From: Berryella intestinalis
Lineage (GTDB): Bacteria > Actinomycetota > Coriobacteriia > Coriobacteriales > Eggerthellaceae
Length of the DNA: 64,000 nucleotides
Assembly (NCBI RefSeq): GCF_000814825.1
Contig: NZ_CP009302.1
Coordinates: 1,903,094 to 1,967,093 of the forward strand
Direction: 5' to 3'
Positions within the stretch are counted from its first letter, which is position 1, and each line of letters begins with the position of its first letter. Both the position numbers and the translations under genes were made by a program. The notes below the pieces were generated by a model. It had not been told where the DNA came from. It did no database searches and was given only the letters and a program-made list of their open reading frames with translations. Below are positions 50,406-60,079 of this stretch, one piece after another.

Positions 50406-51764
50406 CTATTTGGATTGCGCGCCCAAATAATCGCGAAGGTCTGCGTCCGATTGCGTAGCTTCTGCACGAGCGGCTTGGTAGCCTTCGATCTCGCTGAGGG
50501 ACTGGGTTTTCACGAAATCAAGAATCACCTGGTCAACTGACGAAGGCAGATTCTTTGCGAGGCGCGATGCCTTCTCGTCGGCCTCGGTGTACAGATCGTT
50601 CTGCTCGACGGCTTCATCCTTGTTCCGCTCGATGAGGGCGGCGTCGGCGGCGTCGGCATAGCCCAGGGCCTCCAAACGGGCTTTGACGTAATCGATATAG
50701 GGATCGAGCTTGATCCCGGGAACGGCGGCGGCGACCGAGGAAAAACCGTCGAGCGCGTCGTTGAAGCGCTCCGTTGCGCGCTCTCCCCTCTCGCGCACGT
50801 CCTTTATCTCGTCGACCGACGCGGCTTTCGAGGACAGGGCAGCCGCCTCGCGCGCGAGGGTGTCTCCTTCCTGCAGGTTCGACCAGGCAGAGCGCAGGCG
50901 CTTCAAAGGATCCTGCGCGGCGGCGGCCTTCTCCATGACCCGCTCTGCCGCGCCGATCATCCCCGTGCGGGCATCGACGTTGCGCTGAGCGGCGTCCATC
51001 GAAGCGGACACCTCTTTCGGCAGCCGCCGAGAAGAGAGCTGGCGAAGCAGCGCGGCGGCCTCGTCGAGGGATTCTCTCGCCTCCGATATATCGGATTGCG
51101 CTGCAGACCACGTTCCTTTCTCGACCGCCTTCACCGGATCTTCCGTGAACGGGTCGAGGGCTGCAAGCGTCGCGTCGGTCTCCCCTATCTTTTCCAATAC
51201 CTGCGAAAACATCGCTTCGCTGCTTTTGTCCTCTTTCACATAGGTGTACCCCACGTATCCGCCGGCAGCGATGGCCGCGACGGCGAGAACGGCCAACGCA
51301 GCCCGAGCGGCACGCTTCATGGTGCGGCGACGTTTCCTGCGCTCCACTTCCAGAACCGCCTGACCCTGGAAGTCCTGCGCGCTTGCAGCAGGAGAAGGGG
51401 CCTTCGTTTCCGACGGTGCCGCGACGCGCTTCGCCCGAAGGGTGCTGCGGTCCTTCCGAAGCTTGCGGGAGGGCTTTGCGGAACGGGCGGGCTCGGAGTT
51501 TCGACCGGCCGGCTCGAAGGGCTCCGATTTCTGCTCGGCCTTGGTTCGGGATGTTTCACGTGAAACATCCCCTCGGCCGCCAAAGGAGAGCGAAATCTGC
51601 GGGACTCCCCCCGAAAGGCGAAGGAGCTTCTGCTTCGCTCCGGGCTTCTTCCCATCCAGAGACTGCCGCGCTGCGTCCAGCACGTCGAACGATATCTCGT
51701 TGGAAGTTCCCTCTGTATTTCGCTTGATATGGGCAGCACGAACGTGCTTCGGCGGCGTCGACAT
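50406..51764 (-). CDS. Single-span membrane protein with coiled-coil outer domain
   Basis: The 452-residue protein has a basic disordered cytoplasmic part (about 1-145, with RRKRRRTMKRAAR), one membrane helix (AALAVLAVAAIAAGGYVGYTY) and a long helical domain of about 280 residues rich in Ala, Glu, Asp and Lys, probably coiled coil. No family is recognised. Its coding sequence contains a perfect parS site at 51552-51567. It starts 3 bp after the stop of the helicase gene, so the two are co-transcribed. Confidence 0.72.
   Translation of the reverse strand: MSTPPKHVRAAHIKRNTEGTSNEISFDVLDAARQSLDGKKPGAKQKLLRLSGGVPQISLSFGGRGDVSRETSRTKAEQKSEPFEPAGRNSEPARSAKPSRKLRKDRSTLRAKRVAAPSETKAPSPAASAQDFQGQAVLEVERRKRRRTMKRAARAALAVLAVAAIAAGGYVGYTYVKEDKSSEAMFSQVLEKIGETDATLAALDPFTEDPVKAVEKGTWSAAQSDISEARESLDEAAALLRQLSSRRLPKEVSASMDAAQRNVDARTGMIGAAERVMEKAAAAQDPLKRLRSAWSNLQEGDTLAREAAALSSKAASVDEIKDVRERGERATERFNDALDGFSSVAAAVPGIKLDPYIDYVKARLEALGYADAADAALIERNKDEAVEQNDLYTEADEKASRLAKNLPSSVDQVILDFVKTQSLSEIEGYQAARAEATQSDADLRDYLGAQSK
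51552..51567. promoter_or_regulatory. parS site (intragenic)
   Basis: TGTTTCACGTGAAACA, the canonical ParB-binding palindrome, lies inside the coiled-coil membrane protein gene. Confidence 0.95.
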
Positions 51765-51767
51765 AGA

Positions 51768-54700
51768 CTAGCGTCCGTTCATGGCCGCGAGGGACGCAAC
51801 AATCTCGCTGGTGGGACAGATGCGCACGGTCTTGCTCTGGAGGGAGTTCAGAACGGTCTTCCCGTAGCTCTTGGTAACCAGGCGCTTGTCGGCCAGGATG
51901 ACGACGCCGGTATCGTCCGACTTCCGTATGAGGCGGCCCGCCGCCTGCTTCGTTTCGATAACGGCCTGCGGAAGGGTGTATTTGAACCACGCGCGGTCAT
52001 CGCGCGAGGCGCGTTCGCATGAAAGCGGATCAGTCGGGCGAGAGAACGGCAACTTCGGAATGACGACGCCTCTTAACGTCGATCCGGGAGCATCGAATCC
52101 CTGCCAAAACGACTTCAGCGCGAACAGGGACAAGCTCTCGTCGGCTATGAAGTCGTCGCGCAGGGCTTTTGAGGAAACTCCCCACTTCTGGCAGATGAGG
52201 CGCAGGTCCTCCCGCTTCATGAGCGGCCACACTTCGTCGAAGCAGCGCTCCATCTCGCGGCGGTTCGTGAACAGCGTGAGCATCGAGCCCCCCTGGGCGA
52301 GGTGCACGCCGACAAGCAGCTTCTGCAAAGCTGCCAGGTACGACGGGGCGTTCGGTTCGGGCATATCGCTCGCAACGTAAACGATCATGTTGTTGTCGAA
52401 GTCGAAGCTCGAATCGACCTGAAGCTCGCGCGCGAAAGACGATTCGTCCTCGTTCAAGCCAACCGCTCGGGAAAACGCCTCGAACCGCCCGTCGACCGAC
52501 AGGGTCGCCGAAGCGTAGACCACGGACTGCGTGCGGCTGTAGAAGGCGTCGCGCATCATGGACCCCACCTCGAGCGGCATCGCACCGAGCGAGTCTCCGA
52601 GGCGGTCCTTCTTCCGCAGCAGGCTCGCCTGGAACACGAACGATTCCGGCTGCTTGCTGAAGATCAGGTCGCACGCCTCGATAAGCTCCTTCAGCTCGAT
52701 GGCGGTCGAGGCGATCTCGCGCTGAGGCTCTGCCGCGGCGTCGATCCCCTCGAGGAACGCCACCAGGTCTTGGCAGCGGCGCACGAGCTTCTCGGCAGCT
52801 TCGACCATGACAAGGGCGTGGCTTTTCAGACCCGCGAACACCGAGCTGCGGCGCACCTCGCCGTTCAGCCATAGGTCGACGCTTTCGTACGACCGTCCGG
52901 TTTTCTGGGTGTCGAAGTACAGGAGGTCCTTCACATGAAGGCAGTACTCCTCGGCCGCGCGCGCGAACGCGTCTCCCGCCTCCTGGGCCTTGTTCGAAAG
53001 GCCGTAGAACAAAGCGCCGCTTTCCTCGACGTCTCCCGACACCCTCTTCTCGGCGCGGGCGAAAATCGTCCGCGAGCTTCCGGAGGGGGCGACGCGGCCG
53101 CACAGACGCGACAACGCATCGGAATCAACCTTCTTGGTGAACGCCCGCCGGGCTTCGGCCTCGATACCGTGTGCCTCGTCGACGACCCAGCACGCCGCAC
53201 GGGGCAGGAGCCCGCCATCGGCCGCCAAATCGCAGCACAGCAGCGCATGGTTGGTCACCACGATGTTGCAGCGCTCGGCGCGCCGACGGGCGCCGTGGCC
53301 GAAGCAGAGGCTGCCGAAATAGGGGCATTTCCTGCGGAGGCAGTCGTTGCTCGTAGTAGTGATGGCCCAGCGCGGAAGCAGGCGATAGTCGATTTTGAGC
53401 GCATCGAGATCGCTGAACTCGCTCTGCTCGATGTACGAAAGCAGCGCGGCGAGGGCAGGAGCCTGGTTTTGCTGCCTACCCGCAACTTCGCGCGTCGAAG
53501 GGCCGTCTGCGGCGATCTTCTCGATCTTGCGCAGGCAGGGGTAGTGGGAAATGCCCTTCAGCGCCGCATAGCTCAACTCGGGAAGATCGGGAGCCTCCTG
53601 CTGCAACGCGCGGGACAAAGCGGGCAGCTCGGAAAAAACCAGCTGGTCGAGCAGGGCATTCGTGTTAGTCGCGACCCCGATGGCCACACCGCTGCGAAGG
53701 GATGTGAGTGCAGAGGGAACCAGGTAGGCCATCGACTTCCCAACGCCCGTGCCCGCTTCGACCACGAGGTTGTTCGACCTTTCGAATGCCGAGCGCACCG
53801 CTTCGGCCATCTCCAACTGCTCGGGCCGAGGATCGTAGCTGCCGTATATCCGACCGAGCAACCCTTCGGCACTGAAAGCCCGATCGATATCGGCTCGAGA
53901 CGGAACGTCCAGCAAAGGCGTCTCGTCGTCGAGGACCGCCGCGCCCGACAAGCTGGACGGGCGGGCCACAAGGCAGGAGTTGACGCGCTGGCGACGCATT
54001 GATCTGAGCGAGAACAAGGGCGTTTTCGCCGCGCTTTCCGCCTTCTCCCCTTGGCATCCGGCCTCCCCCGTTTCGGCAGGCGTTTCCGCGGAATCGGCCA
54101 AGGGCGACCCGCTCGGCGCATGATGCAGCAGGTAGTCGAACACGACGACCGTCGGCCACTGATCCTTATCCGCCATCGTCGCGATCTCGGCTACCAAGGA
54201 GCGCGGCATCGAGCAAACGGCCGCCAACAGCACTCGGAACAAAGAGCACGTCGCCTCAACGTCGGCGTCGGCGCGGTGGGTCGAAAGCGGCGCGTCGAAC
54301 GCCTTCACGAGGTCGATGAGCCGATGGGATTTCAGGCGCGGCAGGGCGATCCGGGAAAGGTCGAGGGAATCTATCCATTCGTTTTCGAGCAGCGCCTTGC
54401 CTGCGGGGTACTTCGTGGTGAACGTTCGATCGAACTCGGCGTTGTGCGCCACGATACGGGCATCCCCAACGAATTCGACCAGTTGTCTCATCACCTCGTC
54501 CGGTGCGGGAGCCTCGGCTACGTCGCTGTTGGAGATATGGGTGAGGTGCTCGATCTCCTCGGGAATGGGTTTGCCGGGATTCGCGAAGCTCACGAACCAG
54601 GACTCGATCTTCCCGTGGGACATACGTGCGGCGGCGACCTGGATCAACTCGTCGTGAGAAAACGACAGGCCCGTCGTCTCCGTGTCCAAAACGACGACGT

Positions 54701-54836
54701 TCTCATCAAGCGCACCGAAATCCAACCTGTCGGCCAAGTTCTTCAGCGAAGCGTATCGCTCGACGACGTCGTTCGGCGTGCCGTCGGTCACGTTTTTCTC
54801 GAGGTTTCCGCGCAGGCGGGGCGTTGTTGATTCCAT
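51768..54836 (-). CDS. dinG: DnaQ-type exonuclease fused to a DinG-like helicase
   Basis: The 1022-residue protein begins with a DEDDh 3'-5' exonuclease (VVLDTETTGL, HNAEFD, HRADADVEAT; about 45-215), followed after a linker by an XPD/DinG helicase: Walker A EAGTGVGKSMAYL, cysteines in CLRRKCPYFGSLC and RRAERC for the [4Fe-4S] cluster, VVDEAHG, and VVYASATLS. DinG of several Gram-positive bacteria has this fused layout, and some are nucleases rather than helicases. It acts in DNA repair. The ATG at 54836 has no strong ribosome site. Confidence 0.9.
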   Translation of the reverse strand: MESTTPRLRGNLEKNVTDGTPNDVVERYASLKNLADRLDFGALDENVVVLDTETTGLSFSHDELIQVAAARMSHGKIESWFVSFANPGKPIPEEIEHLTHISNSDVAEAPAPDEVMRQLVEFVGDARIVAHNAEFDRTFTTKYPAGKALLENEWIDSLDLSRIALPRLKSHRLIDLVKAFDAPLSTHRADADVEATCSLFRVLLAAVCSMPRSLVAEIATMADKDQWPTVVVFDYLLHHAPSGSPLADSAETPAETGEAGCQGEKAESAAKTPLFSLRSMRRQRVNSCLVARPSSLSGAAVLDDETPLLDVPSRADIDRAFSAEGLLGRIYGSYDPRPEQLEMAEAVRSAFERSNNLVVEAGTGVGKSMAYLVPSALTSLRSGVAIGVATNTNALLDQLVFSELPALSRALQQEAPDLPELSYAALKGISHYPCLRKIEKIAADGPSTREVAGRQQNQAPALAALLSYIEQSEFSDLDALKIDYRLLPRWAITTTSNDCLRRKCPYFGSLCFGHGARRRAERCNIVVTNHALLCCDLAADGGLLPRAACWVVDEAHGIEAEARRAFTKKVDSDALSRLCGRVAPSGSSRTIFARAEKRVSGDVEESGALFYGLSNKAQEAGDAFARAAEEYCLHVKDLLYFDTQKTGRSYESVDLWLNGEVRRSSVFAGLKSHALVMVEAAEKLVRRCQDLVAFLEGIDAAAEPQREIASTAIELKELIEACDLIFSKQPESFVFQASLLRKKDRLGDSLGAMPLEVGSMMRDAFYSRTQSVVYASATLSVDGRFEAFSRAVGLNEDESSFARELQVDSSFDFDNNMIVYVASDMPEPNAPSYLAALQKLLVGVHLAQGGSMLTLFTNRREMERCFDEVWPLMKREDLRLICQKWGVSSKALRDDFIADESLSLFALKSFWQGFDAPGSTLRGVVIPKLPFSRPTDPLSCERASRDDRAWFKYTLPQAVIETKQAAGRLIRKSDDTGVVILADKRLVTKSYGKTVLNSLQSKTVRICPTSEIVASLAAMNGR

Positions 54837-54986
54837 GCGAACAGACTAGCAAATTACCGACCGCACGGCGGGTTCGGGCCGCCTCTTCCCCGCCGCGCCG
54901 CGAAAAAAGCGGAGTCCATGCGCCAAAAACGGCGGCGGCGAAGGCATGATACACTTGCGCCCACCAAAACGATCGGGAGGAACGCC

Positions 54987-55622
54987 GTGCGCTACGAAGG
55001 ATACTATGCCCGCTTTGAAACGGCATCGAAGAAAGACGCCGCCATCCTTATCGGAGCGGACACCCTGGTGGGAGATACGTTCGAGATCGAGATCAGAAAC
55101 GAGCGCGGAACGGCTGTCGCGTGGGTCAGAAACAGGTTCGGCGCCGAGATAGGGTTCTTCGATGCCGAGACGACCCGTAGGATCCAGCTCGCCCAGGCCC
55201 GGGGCGACATCATCAAGGCCATGCTCTCCTTCGTCGCTTATTCCGAAGAGCCTTCCCCGGGTTTGTACTGGGGCGAAATGGCGGTGATGTCGTATCCCGC
55301 CTCCCAGAAAGAGCATTTCGACGCCTTCTCCCGCCTGGTGTCGAAGCGGCTCCAGGAAGGATCGCGACCCGATATCGCATTGTCCGAGCAAGGGGAGGCC
55401 AACGTCGTCGAACACGAGGGCGACTGGCTCCCTACGGCGACGGTTCCCCTCCCGAAAACCAGGTCGGGCATGGTGATCATGAAAAGCAAGCGCCGGTTCT
55501 CCGAGAAGATGATCGAACAGGGACGCGCCGGGAACAAAGGCTGCTATATCGTGGGCTGGGCCTTCATCCTCGTACTCGTCGCTGGGGCGATCTGGCTTTT
55601 CAAGCAGTTCGGAGCGTTCTGA
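54987..55622 (+). CDS. Unknown protein with C-terminal membrane helix
   Basis: The GTG at 54987 has GGGAGGAACGCC in front; the upstream frame is Arg-rich and unlikely to be coding. The 211-residue protein has a soluble domain (VRYEGYYARFE, GDTFEIEIRNERGTAVAWVRN, EIGFFDAETTRRIQLAQ) and a C-terminal helix (YIVGWAFILVLVAGAIWLF), so it is tail-anchored. No known domain is recognised. It stands alone between dinG and ddl. Confidence 0.72.
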   Translation: MRYEGYYARFETASKKDAAILIGADTLVGDTFEIEIRNERGTAVAWVRNRFGAEIGFFDAETTRRIQLAQARGDIIKAMLSFVAYSEEPSPGLYWGEMAVMSYPASQKEHFDAFSRLVSKRLQEGSRPDIALSEQGEANVVEHEGDWLPTATVPLPKTRSGMVIMKSKRRFSEKMIEQGRAGNKGCYIVGWAFILVLVAGAIWLFKQFGAF

Positions 55623-55673
55623 TCCCACATCGGGAAGAAACCCCCGACCTTAGCCGGCCTTCATAGCAAGCGA

Positions 55674-56612
55674 TCAGCGGCGCCCCTCGAGCGCCAGCTC
55701 CACCAACTTCGAGCACAGCCGGGGAAAGTCCAACCCGACGGCGCGCGCGGCGTCGGGAAGCAGGGACGTGCTGGTCATACCGGGGATCGTATTGGTTTCC
55801 AGCAGCCAGATATCCCCCTCCGCATCCCGGATCATATCCGTGCGGGAAACCCCGCGGCAGCCGAGGACCTTATGAGCATCGATGGCGAGCTGCTGCACAC
55901 GCGCCGTATCCCCATCGGAGAGCCGCGCCGGGCAGATATGCTGAGACCCACCTGGAGCGTATTTGGATTCGAAATCGTAGAACTCGTGCGAGGGGACGAT
56001 CTCGATCACCGGCAGCGCCTCGACGTCTTCGTTTCCCAACACCGCGGCGGTCAGCTCGACGCCCTTGATGTACTTCTCCACCACGAGATGGTCGTCGATC
56101 GCGAACGCCTCCTCGATCCGAGGCTTGAGGTCGGCTTCCCGCTCGACTATGAAAACACCCAGGGCGCTCCCTTCGGTTGCGGGTTTCACCACGCAGGGCA
56201 CGCCGAGCTTCTGCACGATTTCATCGATCGCGTACGATTTCCCGCGCTCGAGGTAGATAGACGGCGGGGTGGGCAGACCGGCTGCCTCGTACATGACCTT
56301 CGCTTTGGCCTTGTCCATGGAAAGCGCGCTGGACAGCACGCCCGAACCGGTATAGGGAATTCCGGCGTATTCCAGCAAACCCTGGACCGTGCCGTCTTCT
56401 CCCATTTTCCCGTGAAGGCAGAGGAACGCGACATCGAACTCCTCCGAGAAGAGCCTCATGATCTGAGCCTTCTCGGCCGTATCGATCATCGTGACCTGGT
56501 ATCCCGCCTCGATGAGCGCCGCTTTGGATCCCTCCCCGGAAGCGATCGAGATCGAGCGCTCTCCGCTCGTACCCCCATACAAAAGAGCTACCTTGCAGTT
56601 TTCGGGATTCAT
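55674..56612 (-). CDS. ddl: D-alanine--D-alanine ligase
   Basis: The ATG at 56612 opens the normal Ddl start (NPENCKVALLYGGTSGERSIS); the frame further upstream crosses a parS site. The 312-residue ATP-grasp enzyme joins two D-Ala for peptidoglycan. LHGKMGEDG, the central VVKPATEGSALGVF ATP loop and LLETNTIPGMTSTSL with the metal ligands are all present. Confidence 0.95.
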   Translation of the reverse strand: MNPENCKVALLYGGTSGERSISIASGEGSKAALIEAGYQVTMIDTAEKAQIMRLFSEEFDVAFLCLHGKMGEDGTVQGLLEYAGIPYTGSGVLSSALSMDKAKAKVMYEAAGLPTPPSIYLERGKSYAIDEIVQKLGVPCVVKPATEGSALGVFIVEREADLKPRIEEAFAIDDHLVVEKYIKGVELTAAVLGNEDVEALPVIEIVPSHEFYDFESKYAPGGSQHICPARLSDGDTARVQQLAIDAHKVLGCRGVSRTDMIRDAEGDIWLLETNTIPGMTSTSLLPDAARAVGLDFPRLCSKLVELALEGRR

Positions 56613-56700
56613 TTCGGCTGCGCCGCCTTCCGGTAAGGTGTGATGCCTTGCAAGTATATCAAAGCAGGCCGAACAGGGAATTACTCCTTTTCCTTCTACG

Positions 56701-56716
56701 TGTTTCACGTGAAACA
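56701..56716. promoter_or_regulatory. parS site (ddl-rlmN intergenic)
   Basis: TGTTTCACGTGAAACA, ending 13 bp before the -10 box of rlmN. Confidence 0.95.
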
Positions 56717-56729
56717 CGTCCGCTCCCCT

Positions 56730-56735
56730 TATAAT
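56730..56735 (+). promoter_or_regulatory. rlmN -10 element; leaderless transcript
   Basis: TATAAT ends 6 nt before the ATG at 56742 with no Shine-Dalgarno site, so transcription should start at or beside the start codon. The -35 region overlaps parS. Confidence 0.7.
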
Positions 56736-56741
56736 CTGATC

Positions 56742-57773
56742 ATGGAAAACTCAGTCAAACAATTCTCCCTCCCCGATTTGGAGCAGATGCTCGTGCAGGT
56801 CGGGGTCCCGAAGTTCAGGACGATGCAGATCGCCTCGTGGCTGTACGTGAAACGCGCGCGGTCCTTCGACGAGATGACCAACCTGCCCTCCGCCCTGCGG
56901 CTCCAGCTCTCCCAAACCTACCCGTTCACCTTCCCCGAAATTGCGGACCTCCAAGTTTCCGGTGACGGAACGCGGAAGTACTTGCTGAAGCTGATGGACG
57001 GCACCTTGGTCGAAACGGTGGGGATACCTTCCGACGATAATCGGCTCACTGTGTGCTGCTCGAGCCAAGCGGGATGCGCGATGGGGTGTCTTTTCTGCGC
57101 GACGGGCAAACAGGGTTTGGTGCGAAACCTCCTTCCGGGAGAGATCGTCGACCAGATCAACGTCGTAGGCGAGGATTTCGGCCGCCGTGTATCGAACGTG
57201 GTGGTTATGGGACAGGGAGAACCGTTCGCCAATTATCGCAACCTCATGGGTGCGCTCCGCATCCTGAACCACGGGAAGCTGCTCGATATCGGCGCGCGGC
57301 ACATCACCGTGTCGACATGCGGGATCATCCCCAGAATCGCCGATTTCGCTTCGGAAGACGAGCAGTTCACGCTTGCGGTATCGTTGCACAGCGCCGATCA
57401 GGGAACGCGCGACCTCATCATGCCGGAGCTATCGAGGTTCCCTCTGACCGACCTCAGGAAATCTCTCGGGGAGTATTCCGAACGAACCGGGCGGCGCGTC
57501 TCGCTCGAATACGCGCTTATCGAAGGGGTCAACGACAGCGCCCGGGAACTCGACTGCCTCGTGCGATTCTGCAAGGGGCTTTTATGCCATGTGAACCTCA
57601 TCATGCTCAACCCCATCCCCGACTCCCCCTTCAGACCGGTCCCAAAGAAAAGCTTGAAGAAATGGCTCGATGAGTTGGAGCGCCACCGCGTCAACGCAAC
57701 GGTAAGGCAGTCACGCGGGACCGATATCGACGGGGCGTGCGGACAGCTTGCGAACTCGATTTTAAAGCCCTAG
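56742..57773 (+). CDS. rlmN: 23S rRNA/tRNA (adenine-C2) methyltransferase
   Basis: The 343-residue radical SAM enzyme methylates C2 of A2503 in 23S rRNA and of A37 in some tRNAs. CAMGCLFCATG is the CxxxCxxC cluster motif, VMGQGEPFANY and HITVSTCGIIP are family segments, and the C-terminal RGTDIDGACGQLA holds the second reactive Cys. The upstream frame crosses parS and the promoter and is excluded. Confidence 0.96.
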   Translation: MENSVKQFSLPDLEQMLVQVGVPKFRTMQIASWLYVKRARSFDEMTNLPSALRLQLSQTYPFTFPEIADLQVSGDGTRKYLLKLMDGTLVETVGIPSDDNRLTVCCSSQAGCAMGCLFCATGKQGLVRNLLPGEIVDQINVVGEDFGRRVSNVVVMGQGEPFANYRNLMGALRILNHGKLLDIGARHITVSTCGIIPRIADFASEDEQFTLAVSLHSADQGTRDLIMPELSRFPLTDLRKSLGEYSERTGRRVSLEYALIEGVNDSARELDCLVRFCKGLLCHVNLIMLNPIPDSPFRPVPKKSLKKWLDELERHRVNATVRQSRGTDIDGACGQLANSILKP

Positions 57774-57807
57774 TTTTCTTTTTTGGGCTCTTTATACGAT
57801 CAATATC

Positions 57808-57849
57808 AAAACCGCCCGTTAGAATCGGTTCTAACGGGCGGTTTTTTTT
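57808..57849. terminator. Bidirectional intrinsic terminator of rlmN and parB
   Basis: A perfect 17-bp stem with TCGG loop (arms 57808-57824 and 57829-57845) is followed by T8 on the plus strand and matched by A/T on the other side. Confidence 0.93.
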
Positions 57850-57861
57850 CCAAGCGTAAAA

Positions 57862-58971
57862 CTAAGCCGAGTGGGTGGAGCCGGAAAGCTCTTTGAACAA
57901 CCTCTCCAGATCTTCCTCGTCCTTGAATTCGATCTCGATCTTGCTCTTCCCTTTGACGGTCTTCACGCGCACGTTGGTGTGAAGGGAGTTCCTCAGAGAG
58001 CGGGCTACCCGTTTGAACGACTTAGGAACCGCGACTCGCGTGCTGGCAGATGCTTCCTTCTTTCCAGACATAAGCCGCGCAAGGGCCTCGGTTTCCCGAA
58101 CCGACAGCTTCTCGGCTACCAGCTTCTCGGTAAGCTTCCTGCGTCCCTCCTCGTCGGGAATGGAAAGGATGGCGCGAGCATGGCCTGCCGTGATCTTCTC
58201 TTCGAACAACAGCTGCTGCGCATCTTCGGGAAGCTCGAGAAGGCGCAGGGCGTTCGCAATGGTAGAGCGCCCCTTCGAGACGGCTTGGGCCACCTCGGAC
58301 TGCGTCAAGCTCCCATGCTCCATCATACGGCGGTATCCGTACGCCTCCTCGATGGGGTTCAGGTCGCTTCGCTGGATGTTCTCGATCAGGGCGAGCTCGA
58401 GCGCCTTGTCGTCATCGGCCTCTTTAACGCGGATCGGCAGCTTCGAAGCGCCCAGCAACAACGATGCCTGATAACGACGTTCTCCTGCAATGATCTGGTA
58501 TGTTCCATCGGCTATCGGACGTACCAGAACCGGCTGGAGCAAACCGTTCGCCTTGATGGACTCCGCAAGCTCTTCGAGCTCTTCCTTTTTGAAGTTCGTG
58601 CGCGGCTGGTCGGGGTTCGGAGCCACCTTCGAGATGTCCACCTCCAGGTCCGACCCTTCGGGTTCGGAGGCCTCCCTGCGCACGTGCACGGTCTCGAGAG
58701 GTTCTTCCTGTACCTGGATGCGCTCGATAACCGGCTTCTCGGATACCTCGCGAGCCGTCACGCTCTTTATGGTGATGCGGTCTTCGCTTAGGAAGTTCTC
58801 CTCGGGCACCTCGGGTGAAGGAGCGGCAACCGCCTGCTTTTCAGCCTGCTGATCATCCTTCCCATCGACTTCGACCCGCTGACGTCCCGGAACCTCGCTG
58901 GCTGCCTCGACGCTTGCTCCCCCCAGGAGGGAGTTCAGGCCCCTGCCGAGCCCACCTTTGTTCTTAGCCAC
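57862..58971 (-). CDS. parB: Chromosome partitioning protein ParB
   Basis: The 369-residue CTP-dependent DNA clamp loads at parS. GLGRGLNSLL is the ParA-interaction motif, followed by a long linker of about 100 residues. PNPDQPRTNF starts the ParB/Srx domain with GERRYQAS as the CTP motif, SEVAQAVSKGRSTIANALRLL is the parS-reading HTH, and the C-terminal dimer domain ends the protein. The GTG start overlaps the parA stop by 8 bp, so translation is coupled. Four parS sites lie within about 10 kb. Confidence 0.96.
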   Translation of the reverse strand: MAKNKGGLGRGLNSLLGGASVEAASEVPGRQRVEVDGKDDQQAEKQAVAAPSPEVPEENFLSEDRITIKSVTAREVSEKPVIERIQVQEEPLETVHVRREASEPEGSDLEVDISKVAPNPDQPRTNFKKEELEELAESIKANGLLQPVLVRPIADGTYQIIAGERRYQASLLLGASKLPIRVKEADDDKALELALIENIQRSDLNPIEEAYGYRRMMEHGSLTQSEVAQAVSKGRSTIANALRLLELPEDAQQLLFEEKITAGHARAILSIPDEEGRRKLTEKLVAEKLSVRETEALARLMSGKKEASASTRVAVPKSFKRVARSLRNSLHTNVRVKTVKGKSKIEIEFKDEEDLERLFKELSGSTHSA

Positions 58972-59977
58972 GCTTCACCACTTCTTTCGCGAGATCGGAA
59001 TACGACTGAGCACCTTTGCCAGCAGGATCGTACTGGGTTATGGGAATACCGTAGCTCGGGGCTTCGGAAAGCTTCACCGTGCGTGGAATAACCGTCTCGA
59101 ACACCTGCTTACCGAAGAAATTCCTCACTTCGCTGGCTACCTGCTTCGCAAGCGTCGTACGTCCATCGTACATGGTGAGCAGGATTCCGTAGATATCCAA
59201 GGAGGGGTTGAGGCGGGATTTGACACGTTTCATCGAATCGAGAAGTTTTGTCACACCTTCCAACGCATAGAACTCGCATTGAATGGGGATGATGAGCTTA
59301 TCGGCTGCAACCAGGGCATTGACGGTTAGCAATCCGAGCGAGGGAGGACAATCGATCAGGATGTAGTCGTATTTCCCGCGCAAACGGCCGACCGTGTCGC
59401 GCAGCCTGTTCTCGCGCGCCATCTCCGAGACCAGTTCGACCTCCGCTCCAGCCAGATTGATCGTCGCGGGAGCGAGGTCCAGGCCCTCGGTTATATCCGG
59501 AACGATGATGTCCTCGATCTGAACGTCGTTGAGAAGCACGTCGTAAATGCAGTGCGAAATCTCGGCCTTGTTGATTCCCAAACCGCTCGTCGCATTGCCT
59601 TGGGGGTCGAGGTCGATGAGCAGGACCTGCTTGCCCTGCTCGCCTAAAGCGGCCGCAAGGTTGACGGCCGTGGTCGATTTCCCCACGCCGCCTTTCTGGT
59701 TGATGATCGCGAAGATCTTGGTCTGGCCGATCACGTGCTTGACCGGCTTCTTGTCTCGGTACGACTTCAGCTCCTTGTACGCGACCTCTTCTTCAACGGA
59801 AGACACTTCGGTATCGACATCCGTCGGCCTCTCGACCACTTCCATGCGCTCGATAACCATACCCTCGTCGATCATGACTTCGCGTTCGGCCTCCTCGACC
59901 GGCTCGGTCGGGGTTTTTTCGGGTTCTTGGGGAGCTTCGGCCTTCTTGTTGAGCCTCAGACCATCGAATAGACCCAC
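58964..59977 (-). CDS. parA: Chromosome partitioning ATPase ParA (Soj) with N-terminal extension
   Basis: The GTG at 59977 was preferred because AAAGGAGA lies 5-6 nt upstream; ATG 59992 is an alternative. The 337-residue protein has a deviant Walker A (NQKGGVGKSTT, about residue 94), LIDLDPQGNATSG and DCPPSLGLLTVNAL. About 87 residues precede the ATPase, Glu-rich and starting GLFDGLRLNKK, which most Soj proteins lack. With ParB and parS it segregates the origin region. Confidence 0.95.
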   Translation of the reverse strand: MGLFDGLRLNKKAEAPQEPEKTPTEPVEEAEREVMIDEGMVIERMEVVERPTDVDTEVSSVEEEVAYKELKSYRDKKPVKHVIGQTKIFAIINQKGGVGKSTTAVNLAAALGEQGKQVLLIDLDPQGNATSGLGINKAEISHCIYDVLLNDVQIEDIIVPDITEGLDLAPATINLAGAEVELVSEMARENRLRDTVGRLRGKYDYILIDCPPSLGLLTVNALVAADKLIIPIQCEFYALEGVTKLLDSMKRVKSRLNPSLDIYGILLTMYDGRTTLAKQVASEVRNFFGKQVFETVIPRTVKLSEAPSYGIPITQYDPAGKGAQSYSDLAKEVVKRG

Positions 59978-60012
59978 GGGATCTCCTTTCGTCATTCGAT
60001 GCAAGTATAACG

Positions 60013-60028
60013 TGTTTCACGTGAAACA
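60013..60028. promoter_or_regulatory. parS site (parA-rsmG intergenic)
   Basis: TGTTTCACGTGAAACA, in the gap before parA. Confidence 0.95.
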
Positions 60029-60079
60029 CGCCTTTTATCACTCAGTTCACCTATAGCCGCTAAGAAATAACCAAGCAGC

